Origin: Macrostomum hystrix
Lineage: Eukaryota; Platyhelminthes; Macrostomidae
Direction: 5' to 3'
DNA: 64,000 bases
Assembly: GCA_950097015.1 (NCBI GenBank)
Contig: CATNEN010000007.1
Location: forward strand, 682,001 to 746,000
A program made the position numbers and the translations under genes. The notes under the pieces are model-generated. The model saw nothing but the letters and a program-made list of their open reading frames with translations. It made no database searches and had not been told where the DNA came from. Shown here in pieces: positions 39,510-50,755 of this stretch (the first letter of the stretch is position 1; each line of letters starts with the position of its first letter).

Positions 39510-41030
39510 AATATGGTCCATTGTAAGAAATATACAACCGAAAACATTGCGAACTGCCAGACCAAGAATTCCCTATGAAAACAGATTAGTGCACAAGGTT
39601 TGAAATATGCCTTGTGGTTGCACATATTCCAAGCATTTATTTAAATTTAGGCATATTATTTCAGAGAAAGCTCACTATTTTACATTTCCCACATATTTTA
39701 GTAATAAGATTCTGACCAGCTACTTTAGTCACTAGGAGACTCAGAGACTTTAGATTAGAAAATGAGCTATGGCCTAGTAGTTGATTAAAAATAAGGCTAG
39801 AGAGACCCAAAACTTATCAATTGCTAATAGTATCATAGAAATTGATTGGCAATAAAGTTTTATATTGAAACTTAAGTAATAACCTTAAAACCCATTCAAT
39901 TGCCCAAAAAAAGAAACAGCAAACTATTATTCTTCATTTATAAGCAAGCGCTCTATAAATATAAAGATTATTAATTTTGTTTTATTCATAAAGTTATAGA
40001 TGTCTGATAAAAGGTTAGGTTGTAAATTTTGTTTAAATATGATATTTGATTTGGGGTTAAGAGTGTAATGCTTAAAACACACCATATTTAAACTATATAC
40101 AGGCATATTTACAGGCATTAGCAATGACTACAAAGAGATTCTCATGACAAAATAAGAATGAGATTTCAATGTAAACAATAAACTATACACAGTTGTACTA
40201 AATGGGAATTTAATTGATGTTTCATTAGGTTTTTCAAGCTTAAAATTGCTTGCTTTGTTGAAGTTCACTTAATAGAAGTCAGTGGCAATTCATTAGAAAT
40301 GGTCTGAAAGCTAATTTTCTACACTTTTATAAGTTGGATTGTTTTGGCAAGTTCCAAAATCTTTTTTTAACTTGCTGCTTAAAGTAACTTGTAAAGTTAG
40401 GGCCTAATAGCTAAAGTCATTATATTAACTAAAAAATACATGTGCAAATCAAATAGAAGCATCATTTAAAATGTATAGGCCTATTTCATTTATGCTATCC
40501 TTGGAACCAATAGGCAGTTCTTTGCCAATAAAATAGTTCCTAATTATGATAATGGCACAGAAAGCATACCTGCCCTATCAATATGCAGCATACCCCTATG
40601 AATTGCTATTGAGTTCTGTTACATAAGCCTCACAAAGCAAGCAACTTAAAGCTTGAAGCACCAACTAAAACATCAATTTAACCCTCAATTGGTTCCATTT
40701 GATATAACTTTGTATAGTTTGTTATTTACATTGACATCTCATTCTTATCATGTAGGCGGACTCATCACTAATTGTTTTGAATGGGTTTATACTTTAAGCA
40801 TAACAGTTTACACTTTAACCACTCATTTAAACTCTAATTTACAGTTATGTAGGCCTAGAAGACACAGGAGCCTATTTTTCTAGTCTTTTAGATACCAATA
40901 AGTGGGCCTTGTTACCACAGTCCCATAGCAATTTACTCATTATTCTGCAAGTTATTGACATGGTACTGTGCCAATAAGCATTATCATTTATAATTTTTAA
41001 AAAGTAACTTTTATAATTAAATTTCATTTC
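39510..41030. other. AT-rich intergenic DNA
   Basis: No gene seen. Contains exact TAGGCCTA palindromes at 40476 and 40850. Short frames here lack recognisable domains. Confidence 0.55.
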
Positions 41031-41760
41031 TCAGTTCGATACCCATTGGAGACAAAGGACACAGAACTCAAGCAAGCTAAGTCACTTCTATTACTTCTTC
41101 AAGCAATATTATTCAGCCGAAAAATATTTACAACAAATATACAACCCGGAGTTGAGATGTACCATAGCCTCGTTTAGACTAGGAAACCATAAGCTAGCTT
41201 GCGAAACATTGCAAACTGCGAGACCGAAAATTCCACATGTAAATAGATTATGTAGTAAGTGCAAAACAGAAGTTGAAAACGAGGTCCACTTCCTTTTTAA
41301 GTGCACTTGGAATAAGTATAGTGCAGCACGTTCGAAATTTGAGACAGAAGTTTCTGGGAAAACCCCCAATTTCATATCCTTAACAGTAGAAGAAAAATCT
41401 AACTACATAATGGCTCAAGACGATAGGGAAACCGCTGAAGCTTTAGCAAAATACATCATAGAAATATCTAAAATAAGGGAACAGCTCCAGCTGCCCTGAG
41501 ACTACGAGATCTTACTAGCATTCAACAATAGATATTTCATATTTTGTTTTATCCCTGTTGTCCCTTGTGTTTTTACTGCTCTTATTTTTACTACCTTTGC
41601 TTTCCCTTCCCAGCTCGATATTTGATTCCTACTAAACTTTGCTTTTTATGTTGCTTTTCGTTGTTCATTTAAATGTGTTGTTAAAAAATATATATTAAAA
41701 AAATCAGCACCCATAGATGGCGTGCGCGTTTTAATAATAATAATAATATAAAAAATGGTA
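41031..41760 (+). mobile_element. 5'-truncated non-LTR-type retroelement 3' end
   Basis: From about 41032 to the stop at 41500 the plus strand reads QFDTHWRQRTQNSSKLSHFY, then FFKQYYSAEKYLQQIYNPEL, CTIASFRLGNHKLACETLQT and NRLCSKCKTEVENEVHFLFKC. This is the C-terminal zinc-binding tail (CxxC...HxxxxC) typical of LINE-like reverse transcriptase proteins. The reverse transcriptase itself is absent. The 3' side ends in TTAATAATAATAATAAT near 41745, an A/T-rich tail as expected for target-primed insertion. The surviving frame is intact but headless, so it is a relic. Which clade it belongs to cannot be told. Confidence 0.75.
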
Positions 41761-42790
41761 GTAGCCACTTAATAAATATATCTAACACTGGACACAAAAT
41801 TCCCATAAAGTGTCCATGTATTCATGGCATATCATTTAATTGAAATTAAATAGAACTTCATTTTTTATTTTAGTCAACTGTAATAATATTTGACAAACTT
41901 AACCTAGGCCTATGAAAAGAGGCCTGATGTTTCTATTGTTGAAAGGGTTCTTGTGTTTAATATAATTATATTGCATACAATAGCCAACAATTACTCCTCT
42001 TACATAGGCCTATTTTAAAACACCAATGCAGCTGAAGCCAAATGCCATGTGAAGTTTGACAACTGGTATACAAGCTCTTTTCCCACATTTTTATAGTTCA
42101 AATAATATGAGATCCATTGTGAAGTCAGCCATCCGTCAAAGTAGGCATTTTTCTAGCTTTTCAAAACAAATATGCAATTATTGTAGTGAAAACTAAAGAC
42201 AGTCTGTATGTTAAGTGTCCAAAACTAATTTATGAATTTAACAGGAATTTAACTGCTTCTAAAATTTTGTCTTATTTAGCTTGAACTCATAAGTCCAAAA
42301 TTGAAAATTTTAGTGTTCGAGTAGTCCGAGGACTAGGCCTACTTCTATATTCTTCTTCTAGTGGTCCTTGTTTAAATCAATCATCATGGAGTTTCTTTTC
42401 CGAATTTAGACGCAACATACATTATATTGTGACGCAATGAGTAATGCGACCAAATAGCGTAGCGGTATATTTATGGAATTTCTGATGTTGAGAATATTTA
42501 TTTTATATCGGGCTAGAATATTGGTGTTAAAATATTTACGAGTCTTAGGAGCAGGACCGGCCGCCGGGGGCAGCACTCAGCAACACGAACTGACGAGAAA
42601 AAAAAGAAACTAATTGCTTAAAAGGTGACTTTCTAAGAATAATACAGTATTAACTAAATCTACATACATGTTCTACAAATATACAAATACATACATCTAT
42701 AAATCTACATGCATGTACATAGCAAAAATTAAAATTCACGATTCATCGACAAGAGAAAAATCAAAACTAAAAAAAAACTACTCATAAAAA
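41761..42790. other. AT-rich intergenic DNA
   Basis: No gene or known repeat. TAGGCCTA occurs at 41905, 42005 and 42334. Confidence 0.5.
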
Positions 42791-42794
42791 TCAG

Positions 42795-43180
42795 CCGTGT
42801 TGACGATTCTTAGGCTACATCGAACATGCGCGACGGTCGCCTAATAGGCAACTCCGAACATGTTATTTGTTCCGAGAACATGTTCTTTAAAATTAATAAG
42901 GCTACTTTATGTATATTAAATACCGCTAGGTGAAGAAAAAATAATCAAGAAAAAACTATGCCTTCCTTGGCATGAGGTCAACAAACAAGACAGAGTTAAA
43001 CGGCCATACTATGTCTAGTAATATCCTAGTTCACCAGCACTTAACGTACATATTAGCCAGCAATATAGTTTTCTCTCAACTTTTTTTGAGATTTTTTATT
43101 TTTTTATATTTTAATATTTTTTTACATTACGAAGCCTTATCCCGCCTGGCTGTCGTAATCCGGTTTTCATCCGGGGCGAC
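42795..43180 (+). repeat. Left terminal inverted repeat, interrupted
   Basis: Matches the reverse complement of 49740-49891 at 42795-42895 and again from 43137. The intervening 240 bp (about 42896-43136) has no counterpart on the right end, so it is an insertion here or a deletion there. Confidence 0.75.
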
Positions 43181-44460
43181 GTCCGGAATTTCATCCGGTA
43201 CGTAATGCAAATGTCCCATTTAAAAGCCGGATGAGAGCCGGATGTAAAGTTTACAAACCGGATGAAAACATGCATATTTGACCTTTCATCCGGGTGCTCA
43301 ACCAACATTAGTCCGGAAATTCATCCGGGAAGCTATCCGGGAAACCGCGGGTGACAGGGCGGAGCAAATTCCGGAGCAAATCCGGACGAAATGTATGCAC
43401 GCCTCCACCGGATGAGAAACCGGACGAAATTCCGGATGAATGCCGGATCAAATGTATGCAGGTGTCTACCGGGTGGAAAACCGGACGAAATTCCGGATGA
43501 ATGCCGGATCAAATGTATGCACGCCTCCACCGGATGAGAAACCGGACGAAATTCCGGATGAATGCCGGATCAAATATATGCGCGTGTCTACCGGGTGGAA
43601 AACCGGACGAAATTCCGGATGAATGCCGGATCAAATGTATGCACGCCTCCACCGGATGAGAAACCGGACGAAATTCCGGATGAATGCCGGATCAAATATA
43701 TGCGCGTGTCTACCGGGTGGAAAACCGGACGAAATTCCGGATGAATGCCGGATCAAATGTATGCACGCCTCCACCGGATGAGAAACCGGACGAAATTCCG
43801 GATGAATGCCGGATCAAATATATGCACGTGTCTACCGGGTGGGAAACCGGACGAAATTCCGGATGAATGCCGGATCAAATGTATGCACGCCTCCACCGGA
43901 TGAGAAACCGGACGAAATTCCGGATGAATGCCGGATCAAATGTATGCACGCCTCCACCGGATGAGAAACCGGATGAAATTCCGGATGAATGCCGGATCAA
44001 ATGTATGCACGTGTCTACCGGGTGGGAAACCGGACGAAATTCCGGATGAATGCCGGATCAAATGTATGCACGCCTCCACCGGATGAGAAACCGGACGAAA
44101 TTCCGGATGAATGCCGGATCAAATGTATGCACGCCTCCACCGGATGAGAAACCGGATGAAATTCCGGATGAATGCCGGATCAAATGTATGCACGCCTCCA
44201 CCGGATGAGAAACCGGATGAAATTCCGGATGAATGCCGGATCAAATGTATGCACGCCTCCACCGGATGAGAAACCGGATGAAATTCCGGATGAATGCCGG
44301 ATCAAATGTATGCACGCCTCCACCGGATGAGAAACCGGATGAAATTCCGGATGAATGCCGGATCAAATGTATGCACGTGTATACCGGATGAGAAACCGGA
44401 CGAAATTCCGGATGAATGCCGGATCAAATGTATGCACGTGTATACTGGATGGTAAAGCAG
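43180..44460. repeat. Left subterminal CCGGATGAA repeats, 61-bp array
   Basis: Scattered CCGGA motifs to about 43370, then about 17-18 units of 61 bp holding GAAATTCCGGATGAATGCCG, ATCAAATGTATGCACG and CCGGATGAGAAACCGGA. Two unit types (CGCCTCCACCGG and CGTGTCTACCGGGTGG) alternate in the first half, giving a 122-bp higher order. Each unit carries several CCGGA(T/C)GAA motifs in both orientations, likely transposase-binding sites by analogy with CACTA subterminal motifs. Confidence 0.9.
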
Positions 44461-45280
44461 ATGAAATGTTAAAGAACTAAGTAACGTTGCAACAACAAGA
44501 CGAAATCTTTTGAAAACGTAAGAAAACAAATTGCTGAAAACACCTCAAAGAAAGCAAGGTATATTGCACACAGAGGGTGGCCAACCTCTAATGCATTGTG
44601 CTGGATAGAGTAGTGGAAGCAGAATATTGAAGTGCAAGATAATTTTAAAAGTTGCGTGTAGGTAAATATGCAAATACACAATACATTGAAACATTGAATG
44701 GCAAAACCTCACATTAGGTGAAAAAATCAGCAGAAATGGAGAATGAAACGAAAGGAAACGTTTCGGGGGGCCATTACTACCAGTTTCACAAAGTGGTAGT
44801 AAATACTACAAATTACTACCAGGCACAAAAACTAGAACTTTCACAGAAGATAAACTTCCATCTTCACAAAAAACAGGCGCAGAAAAAAAGTCACTTATAA
44901 AACGGGATCGACAACAGAAAGAAAAGCGATCGTATATATATATTTCTTCTGTACTGGGGGTGAAACAAAAAGTGTCAAAAAATAAAACCAGGAACGCAGA
45001 CCCGAGGGCGACATTACCTATCTGCACAACAGTGATTACTGTTACTGTTCTAAGACACCCACCATGATGTGCAGATTCATATAAATTGACCCGCACAGCC
45101 CACAGTCAAAGTTAGTGACTCTTAGACTGTACGGCGCTAGCCATGGAGCTGAATGAAGCTGCCACACCCGCCCTACTCACCAGAATAATCAACTAAATAT
45201 AGTCGAATTTCAAAACTTTTGGAGTATCCCTCGTATATCCTATAGTCTGCGACTAAACGACTGGCACACGAATATATAGC
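44461..45280. other. Transposon interior, non-coding
   Basis: No coding region recognised. Contains ACTACCAGTT/AGTGGTAGTAAATACT strings near 44775-44815 that form a partial inverted repeat. Confidence 0.45.
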
Positions 45281-45283
45281 CTA

Positions 45284-47279
45284 CTAGCCCATCATGGAAA
45301 GTAGCATATCTTCCGCATTGTCTACATCGCCGGCCGGGTGCTGACTTGTGGGCCCAACCTCTGCGAAGACAGTTCTCGCCAGGCCGAAGATCGCGCTAGC
45401 GGGGGCATTGTCCGAGTCAGCGGCGACTTCTTCCGCCTCACTCGTCGGTCCGATTATGCGCAGAATCGTACCCCTGTCTTCGTGTCTGCCTGTCCCCCGT
45501 TTAGCCGAGCTGCCTGGCCCTGATTGGGCAGAGCCGCCTCGCCGTGGCTTGGCAGTCTTTGTACCAGGCCGACCGTTTGGTGTGCCACGGGTGCGCTTTG
45601 GCATCCCCAGTCTTTCCCGTGCGGTTTCACAGCAGCGCGTAAACGCGCGCTGCAGCTCTGCAGAAGTGTACTGCACGGCAGCATTGGCAAGCCACTGCTT
45701 GGCGGCGGCCAGCTTTCCGGGATTTGCCGGCACTGAGATGTAGCCGCAAGACTTGCGACCTGACAGGCTACTATTCGCCAGCTCGGTGTCAGTAAAAATG
45801 GCCCTGAAAAGGGCTCTGATCGTCGCCAGTCGGGCCGATCGGCGCGCTAAAAGAAGCTCAACCTCGTCGCGCTCATCGAGATCGACGCACTCCATCATCG
45901 CCTTTTGCAGGTCGGCTAGGCGGCTGTCCAGTTCGGATCGGAGCTGCACCGACGTTTTTAGATAAGGTTGCTTGTCGGACAGTGACACTGCGCCACCTGA
46001 CAGCAGACTAGCCGACGATGGACCCGCCTTGTTGCAGGTGAGCAGTAAACGGCGAGTCTGGGACGCCGACAGCTCGCAATTAGCATCAAAGGCGCCACCT
46101 CCGGGGTCCGCTAGCGCGTCATCACCAGCGTCAGAAGCCGTGCTGTCCGACTCCACTGGATCTGCTGCTGTTGTTGAGATCGCTGCTGCGTCTGCAGAGT
46201 GTGGCACCATGCACTGTGAGGCCCGAACGATTAGCGCGTTAGCAGCCTTGACATTCCGTTCCAGGTTGGTGAACTTCGAATGTTCCCGATCTAATTGTCG
46301 CATGAGCTTTGCTTCCATCTTCTGTGCCACGACTGCCTTCTGCTGCAGAACTTTTAAGTCTTCTCGCAATCGGGCTTCAGTGACGCGGGCTGCCCGAACC
46401 TCGGAACCTGAAATATTGTTTTATTCAATACCCTGAACTACCAATGACCGGATGTATGTATATGTATACAAACAAAACATATATGTATGTATGCAAACAT
46501 GTACACATGCACTACGGCAGAACCTCAGTATACTCACCTTGTGCGTCAGTCAGTGTCTTGGCCCTTTGCAATTCGAGAAGGAGTCCTTTGCAGGACACGC
46601 AAGCTCGGGGCAGCTCTGTCGGCTGAGCGTGGACGTTAGTCAGGCCTGCGGCTCCAGAGGCTTCGGCTTTATTAGAAAATGGTCCCCGTACTAGCCTCCC
46701 TGGGTATCGCTTTGCGGTCGTTCGGTTGGTCTTCGCCGTGACAATGCAGACGCGAGAGCCTACTTGTACGGGAATAGCCGATTCCCGCGCAACGGCAACA
46801 ATAAGCGGTGCTGCCGTGGATCCATCAGTGCCAACAACTTGGGTCTTGTCAAGAAAAGAGTCATATTGGAAAAGGAAGTACCGCTGCGTCCTCTCTACTT
46901 TGTACGGCACCATGTCAGTCGACGGATTGCAACCTGCAGCTGTTGCGCCAGCCTGCAGAGCAGTAGTCGCCGCATCTGGCGTTTGGGTGTCACCTGCAGT
47001 CGTCACGTCAGCCTGCAGAGCAGTAGTCGCCGCATCTGGCGTTTGGGTGTCACCTGCAGTCGTCACGTCAGCCTGCAGAACAGTAGCCGCAGATCCCAGT
47101 TTCGAAACTGGCGGTTGGGTCTCCCTTGCAGCCGTCTCTTTCTTGCAAGCCACCATGGTGTCTCTTTGCAAAGAGACCTTGGCCGGCACCGTTTTTACAC
47201 TTGGGCGGTGTCGTTTCACCGGCATGTCGGCTTTCTGTTTTGCTGCGGTGCGTAATTTAGGTGCGGTGGCTTCATGCAT
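45284..47279 (-). CDS. Transposon-encoded coiled-coil/BEN-like protein
   Basis: Two exons, 47279-46538 and 46407-45284 (phase 1/2 junction at CAAG|GTGAGT and TTTCAG|GT); 621 residues from the ATG at 47279. Order: a basic N-terminus, a 20-residue direct repeat (ALQADVTTAGDTQTPDAATT), and a beta-rich segment FLFQYDSFLDKTQVVGTDGS to VGSRVCIVTAKTNR. Next come CVSCKGLLLELQRAKTL and a coiled coil (LREDLKVLQQKAVVAQKMEA onward). Near residues 430-510 there is a BEN-like segment, IFTDTELANSSLSGRKSCGY with PANPGKLAAAKQWL. A basic, then acidic C-terminus follows. BEN domains bind DNA or chromatin and are frequent in animal mobile elements. It may play the TNPA-like DNA-binding role for the subterminal motifs (inference). 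An acceptor-like CTTTCCAG lies 8 bases before the ATG, so it may be spliced to an upstream leader exon. Confidence 0.7.
46930..47095. repeat. 60-bp direct repeat inside the BEN-like gene
   Basis: GCCTGCAGAGCAGTAGTCGC and CGCATCTGGCGTTTGGGTGT recur at 60-bp spacing, in frame, making the 20-residue protein repeat. Confidence 0.85.
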
Positions 47280-47322
47280 AGTCGCTCTGGAAAGACGTTT
47301 TATAGTTAGTGTACTGAACTTT

Positions 47323-48846
47323 TTACACAGACGAGATAGGAGTTGTACTGCAACCCCATAGACCACAAGCGTTAAAGATCGTAGGTCGAAGACGTTGCCG
47401 AACGCCAAGTCGGTCCACATACTGTATACCATTCAGACGCAGATCGTTAAGTCCGTCAACTATAATAGGTAGACATGCCTTGGGATGCACCTTTCTAGTT
47501 CCTGCCCAGACTCCGAGCTTCATTACGAATTGCAACTTGTACCGGTCGTGAACTTCAACGAAGCACAAATAAAAGGGGCACACCTCAACAGCACTTGTCC
47601 TGCAAAGCGGGAACCCATCCGAGCATAAGATGCCGGAGACGTCGCTGCGACTCTCCACATCGATGCCATCGACGAATTCTTTGTACAGTTCGCTGCTACG
47701 CACGTGGAGGACCTCGGGATGTATGGCACGGTCGGCAGGGAACACAACGTGGTCGAGCATTCCACGCCACATCACAAGTGCTTTCAGCTGCATAGGACCA
47801 TCAAAGTGCCAGAAATTTGCGACGCTGCGTCCTCCGCAGTGGACGCACGTTGCGGTGCTTGGATCACACCGTCCGGGAGAGTTCTTGTAGCACTCGTTGC
47901 AGACTGTGGAGCACAGCGTCGTTCCAGAGAATGACTGAGCACTCTTAATCGCATCCCGCGCAGCACGTCCAGTTTTGGGCAGCCTGTTGTTGGGCACAAG
48001 GCGGTGCAACATCTCTAGAAGTCTCGTAAACTTCTCACGGGACAGTTTGAGGTCCTCCGCACAGGAATTGACCTCGAAAAGAGCCTCGCCTAGTGTGTGC
48101 GGAAATCCCGGGTGCCACTCTTCCAACAGCCGGGCGTTGATAGGACGCGGTTCCTCGCCATCCTCGGCTGTGTGGGATAAGCGGTCGGAAAAAATTACTG
48201 TATACTCAGTAAGACTCATTAGAGCACGACTCACACACAGTGCCCGGTGTGTGATTGTGTGGAGCAGCGTATGCAGGCAATGTGTATTCTGTATTGTGCC
48301 ACGGACAGTAATGCGTCAAAGGAATATTACCGTCTTCGTTGTCGTCCTCTTCGTCAGATGTATGGGACCCAGCGAACGTGTCTGCACCCGATGGCGGTTC
48401 CTCGCCATCATCGCTACCGTCTTCGCTTTCGTCCTCCTTGACGCTCGCAGAGCTGTCCAATGGCTCACCTGTGCGGGGTGAACGGTGCAAAAAATGTACT
48501 GTATAACCAGCCACATCATCTCAACGTCACATCGCCTCATAAAGACAAGTGTCTCACTTTCAGAAATGTCTGCAGGTTTTCCGTCAGTGTTGCAGTTGCC
48601 AGAGCTGGTAGCACCCGAGCTGGTAGCACCTGAGCTGGTAGCACATGAGCTGGTAGCACATGTGCTACCAGCAACTGAGCTGGTAGCACCCGGACCATTG
48701 TGCGCGGCTTCAGCTGATGCCCTTTCCTCAGAACGTGATCGGCTTACGCCAGCAGAACCACGCCCGCGTCTGGCAGACAGCCTGCGTTGGCGCATATATT
48801 GTCGCATCCAGTCGCGACGGTGAGTGCTACGATCATCGTCATCCAT
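47323..48846 (-). pseudogene. Tnp2/CACTA-type transposase, truncated
   Basis: Three phase-matched exons: 48846-48558, 48468-48331 and 48167-47323 (an earlier in-frame ATG lies at 48954); 423 residues from the later ATG. N-terminus basic (RRDWMRQYMRQRRLSARRGR), then Ser/Ala/Thr repeats and an acidic stretch. Exon 3 has a zinc-finger-like CNECYKNSPGRCDPSTATCVHCGG, then ILCSDGFPLCRTSAVEVCPF and GVWAGTRKVHPKACLPIIVDG, the signature of plant and animal Tnp2-type transposases. The frame stops at GLWGCSTTPISSV, soon after this block, so the remaining catalytic part is missing. Either an internal deletion removed it or further exons were lost. Probably inactive, hence called a pseudogene; a shortened regulatory product is possible. 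Confidence 0.65.
48598..48692. repeat. 15-bp GAGCTGGTAGCACCC repeats with a 24-bp palindrome
   Basis: Short coding repeat inside transposase exon 1. At 48649-48672 GCTGGTAGCACA is followed at once by its reverse complement, a perfect 24-bp palindrome, as if one unit had been inverted. Confidence 0.85.
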
Positions 48847-48959
48847 ACCTGATGCGCTGTATCGCTGTAATGCGGTTTGCTTCTTTACGACATTATCAGC
48901 AGTACGCAAAAAATTTCTAGACGGATTTTTAGCTAAGCTAAAATACCTAAGCATGCATT

Positions 48960-49380
48960 TAATTCTGAAATATATTCAGCATGTCTTTGTTCCTTCAACT
49001 GATAATATAATATACTCCCTTACTCCTTTTTCGTTATCGTGTCTTTGATCTGATTGCTGGACTGACAAGAAAGAGACGCTACAGAATGCAAGTAAACATA
49101 AGTTATGGAATCACAAAACATGACCCAAAAACTTAGGAAAATTCCATTAAACATAGGCCATAGGCAACATCAACAACAGTGTATTTAAATTGAAATTAGG
49201 GTAACATATGGCATGAAATTACTACGCCTTGTGCCACAAAATCTATGGCTTTTATACCGTATTTGGCGATACAGCTCTATAACTCAATACTTACGGGTAC
49301 TTCACTTATTTAAGTCACTCATTACATATTTCCTCGACGATTAACAACTCAACGCGGTCTTGCAAATTACATGCTCATAA
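48960..49380. other. Transposon interior, probable 5' region of the transposase
   Basis: AT-rich, upstream of the minus-strand transposase gene. No coding sequence recognised; the promoter would be expected here. Confidence 0.4.
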
Positions 49381-49384
49381 AAAA

Positions 49385-49760
49385 TCGAAGTCCCCTTTCC
49401 GAACTGTGTATTTCATCCGGACTTCGTCCGTTTCGTGCATCGGTCTTTATCCGGTTTTCGGCGGGTAAATGGACGGATGTAAAACCGGACGAAATTCCGG
49501 ACCAAAATATGCTTTCGTCCGGTTTTCATCCGGTTTTCAATCCGGCTGATTGTTCGAGTTTTATCGACGAGTCAACCGGATCAAAAACCGGATGAAAAAA
49601 GTCACAAAGAGAACTCTTTCATCCGGCTTTACTCCGGATTTTGGCCCGGTTTTTGCTCCGGAAACAAAACCCGGGCCAAAACCGGATCAAAATCTTTTTG
49701 GTCCGGAAACACCGCCAAAAACGGGTTAAACCGGACGAGGCCGGATGAAAACCGGATTAC
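49385..49760. repeat. Right subterminal CCGGA motif region
   Basis: Dense CCGGTTTTCATCCGG, AATTCCGGA and TTTCATCCGG motifs in both orientations, not in a regular array, matching the motif of the left array. Confidence 0.85.
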
Positions 49761-49891
49761 GACAGCCAGGCGGGATAAATTAAAAAGAACATGTTCTCGG
49801 AACAAACAAATAACATGTTCTGATTTGCCCATTAGGCAACCGTCGCGCATGTTCGATTACCGTTTCTTAGACCCTATCTCTGTAAACACGG
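49740..49891 (-). repeat. Right terminal inverted repeat
   Basis: Reverse complement of the left end: TTACGACAGCCAGGCGGGAT, AACATGTTCTCGGAACAAA, AATAACATGTTC and GTCGCGCATGTTCGA, ending near AACACGG at 49891. Confidence 0.75.
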
Positions 49892-49899
49892 GTGAAACT

Positions 49900-50750
49900 A
49901 GCGACAATGTCACAGCATACGGGCTCAAAAAAATAAGAGAAAATTCACGGCACAAAAACACCAACTTAAGATTTTTTAAAACATTTTTTCTTCTCTCCTA
50001 AAAATTTCAGTCCAGCGCTCGACTTTCCCTACTTTTTATCTTGGTGTCAGTGTCTGATTTTGGGAAACTTTCATAAGTTTACAAATCAATATTTTCTTAT
50101 AAAGAACTAATTTTCAGATCTGCATGAATTTTCTTCTATTTTCAATTTTCAGGCATCGGAAGGATGCTTGAATGCGAATATATTCTCGTTTTTTCACGTG
50201 GTTTGGATCGTATGCACAAAACAGCAAATATGTAATCTGAAATTCATACAAATAAATCTAGAACATTATTTTATTACTTCCATAATTATCTGCAGTTCCA
50301 TGACAATCAATCGAGATATAGGAAAACACATCCAATAATAAAATACTGAATTTTGTCCTATTAAATTCGAAAATTTCGATAAATTTTCTTAAGTATAAAT
50401 ACAAATCAACGAAGAAGGGAGCAAATCTCCTTTAGGAAATATCTTGGCGTCATGTAAAAACAGGCAATGTATTAAAACATTACTTGCTACGTCGCCTAAA
50501 CGTACATAATACTGTATAATCAGAAAGGTCACGCATTATCTAATAAAGGAGTAATACAATCAGCGTGATGAATCAAAATTGAGATGATATGGTTCCATGC
50601 ATGATTATCGTAAAAAATTAATGTATCTAATTTAACAAGCATTTTGTTGGATGTATTATTAATAAAAAAGATTTTTTAATCAAAGAAAATCTATCGGTTG
50701 TAAGAAAAATCTTAATTTCGACTTGCAGACTTGCCGACTTAATCGTAGAA
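49900..50750. other. AT-rich flank of the channel gene
   Basis: Downstream of the channel stop codon on the minus strand; probably 3' UTR plus spacer. A minus-strand AATAAA-like TTTTATT occurs at about 50271. Confidence 0.5.
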
Positions 50751-50755
50751 AACCC

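Larger units (their letters stand above)
42795..49891. mobile_element. EnSpm/CACTA-like DNA transposon (about 7.1 kb)
   Basis: The ends are inverted copies. CATGCGCGACGG with GCCTAAT, GAACATGTTATTTGTT and CCGAGAACATGTTCTTT, then ATCCCGCCTGGCTGTCGTAA and the CCGGTTTTCATCCGG block, are found at 42795-43180 and in reverse at 49740-49891. The outermost shared string is CCGTGTT. Inside are CCGGAT-rich subterminal arrays on both sides, a Tnp2-type transposase gene and a coiled-coil/BEN-like gene, both on the minus strand. This organisation (two genes, repetitive subterminal motifs) is that of CACTA elements. The exact termini and target duplication could not be fixed: the ends do not read CACTA. 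Confidence 0.75.

Noticed and set aside
46500-48500. Plus-strand frames across the transposon genes (131-211 codons)
   Set aside because: Shadows of the two minus-strand genes, which have matching splice sites and recognisable domains.
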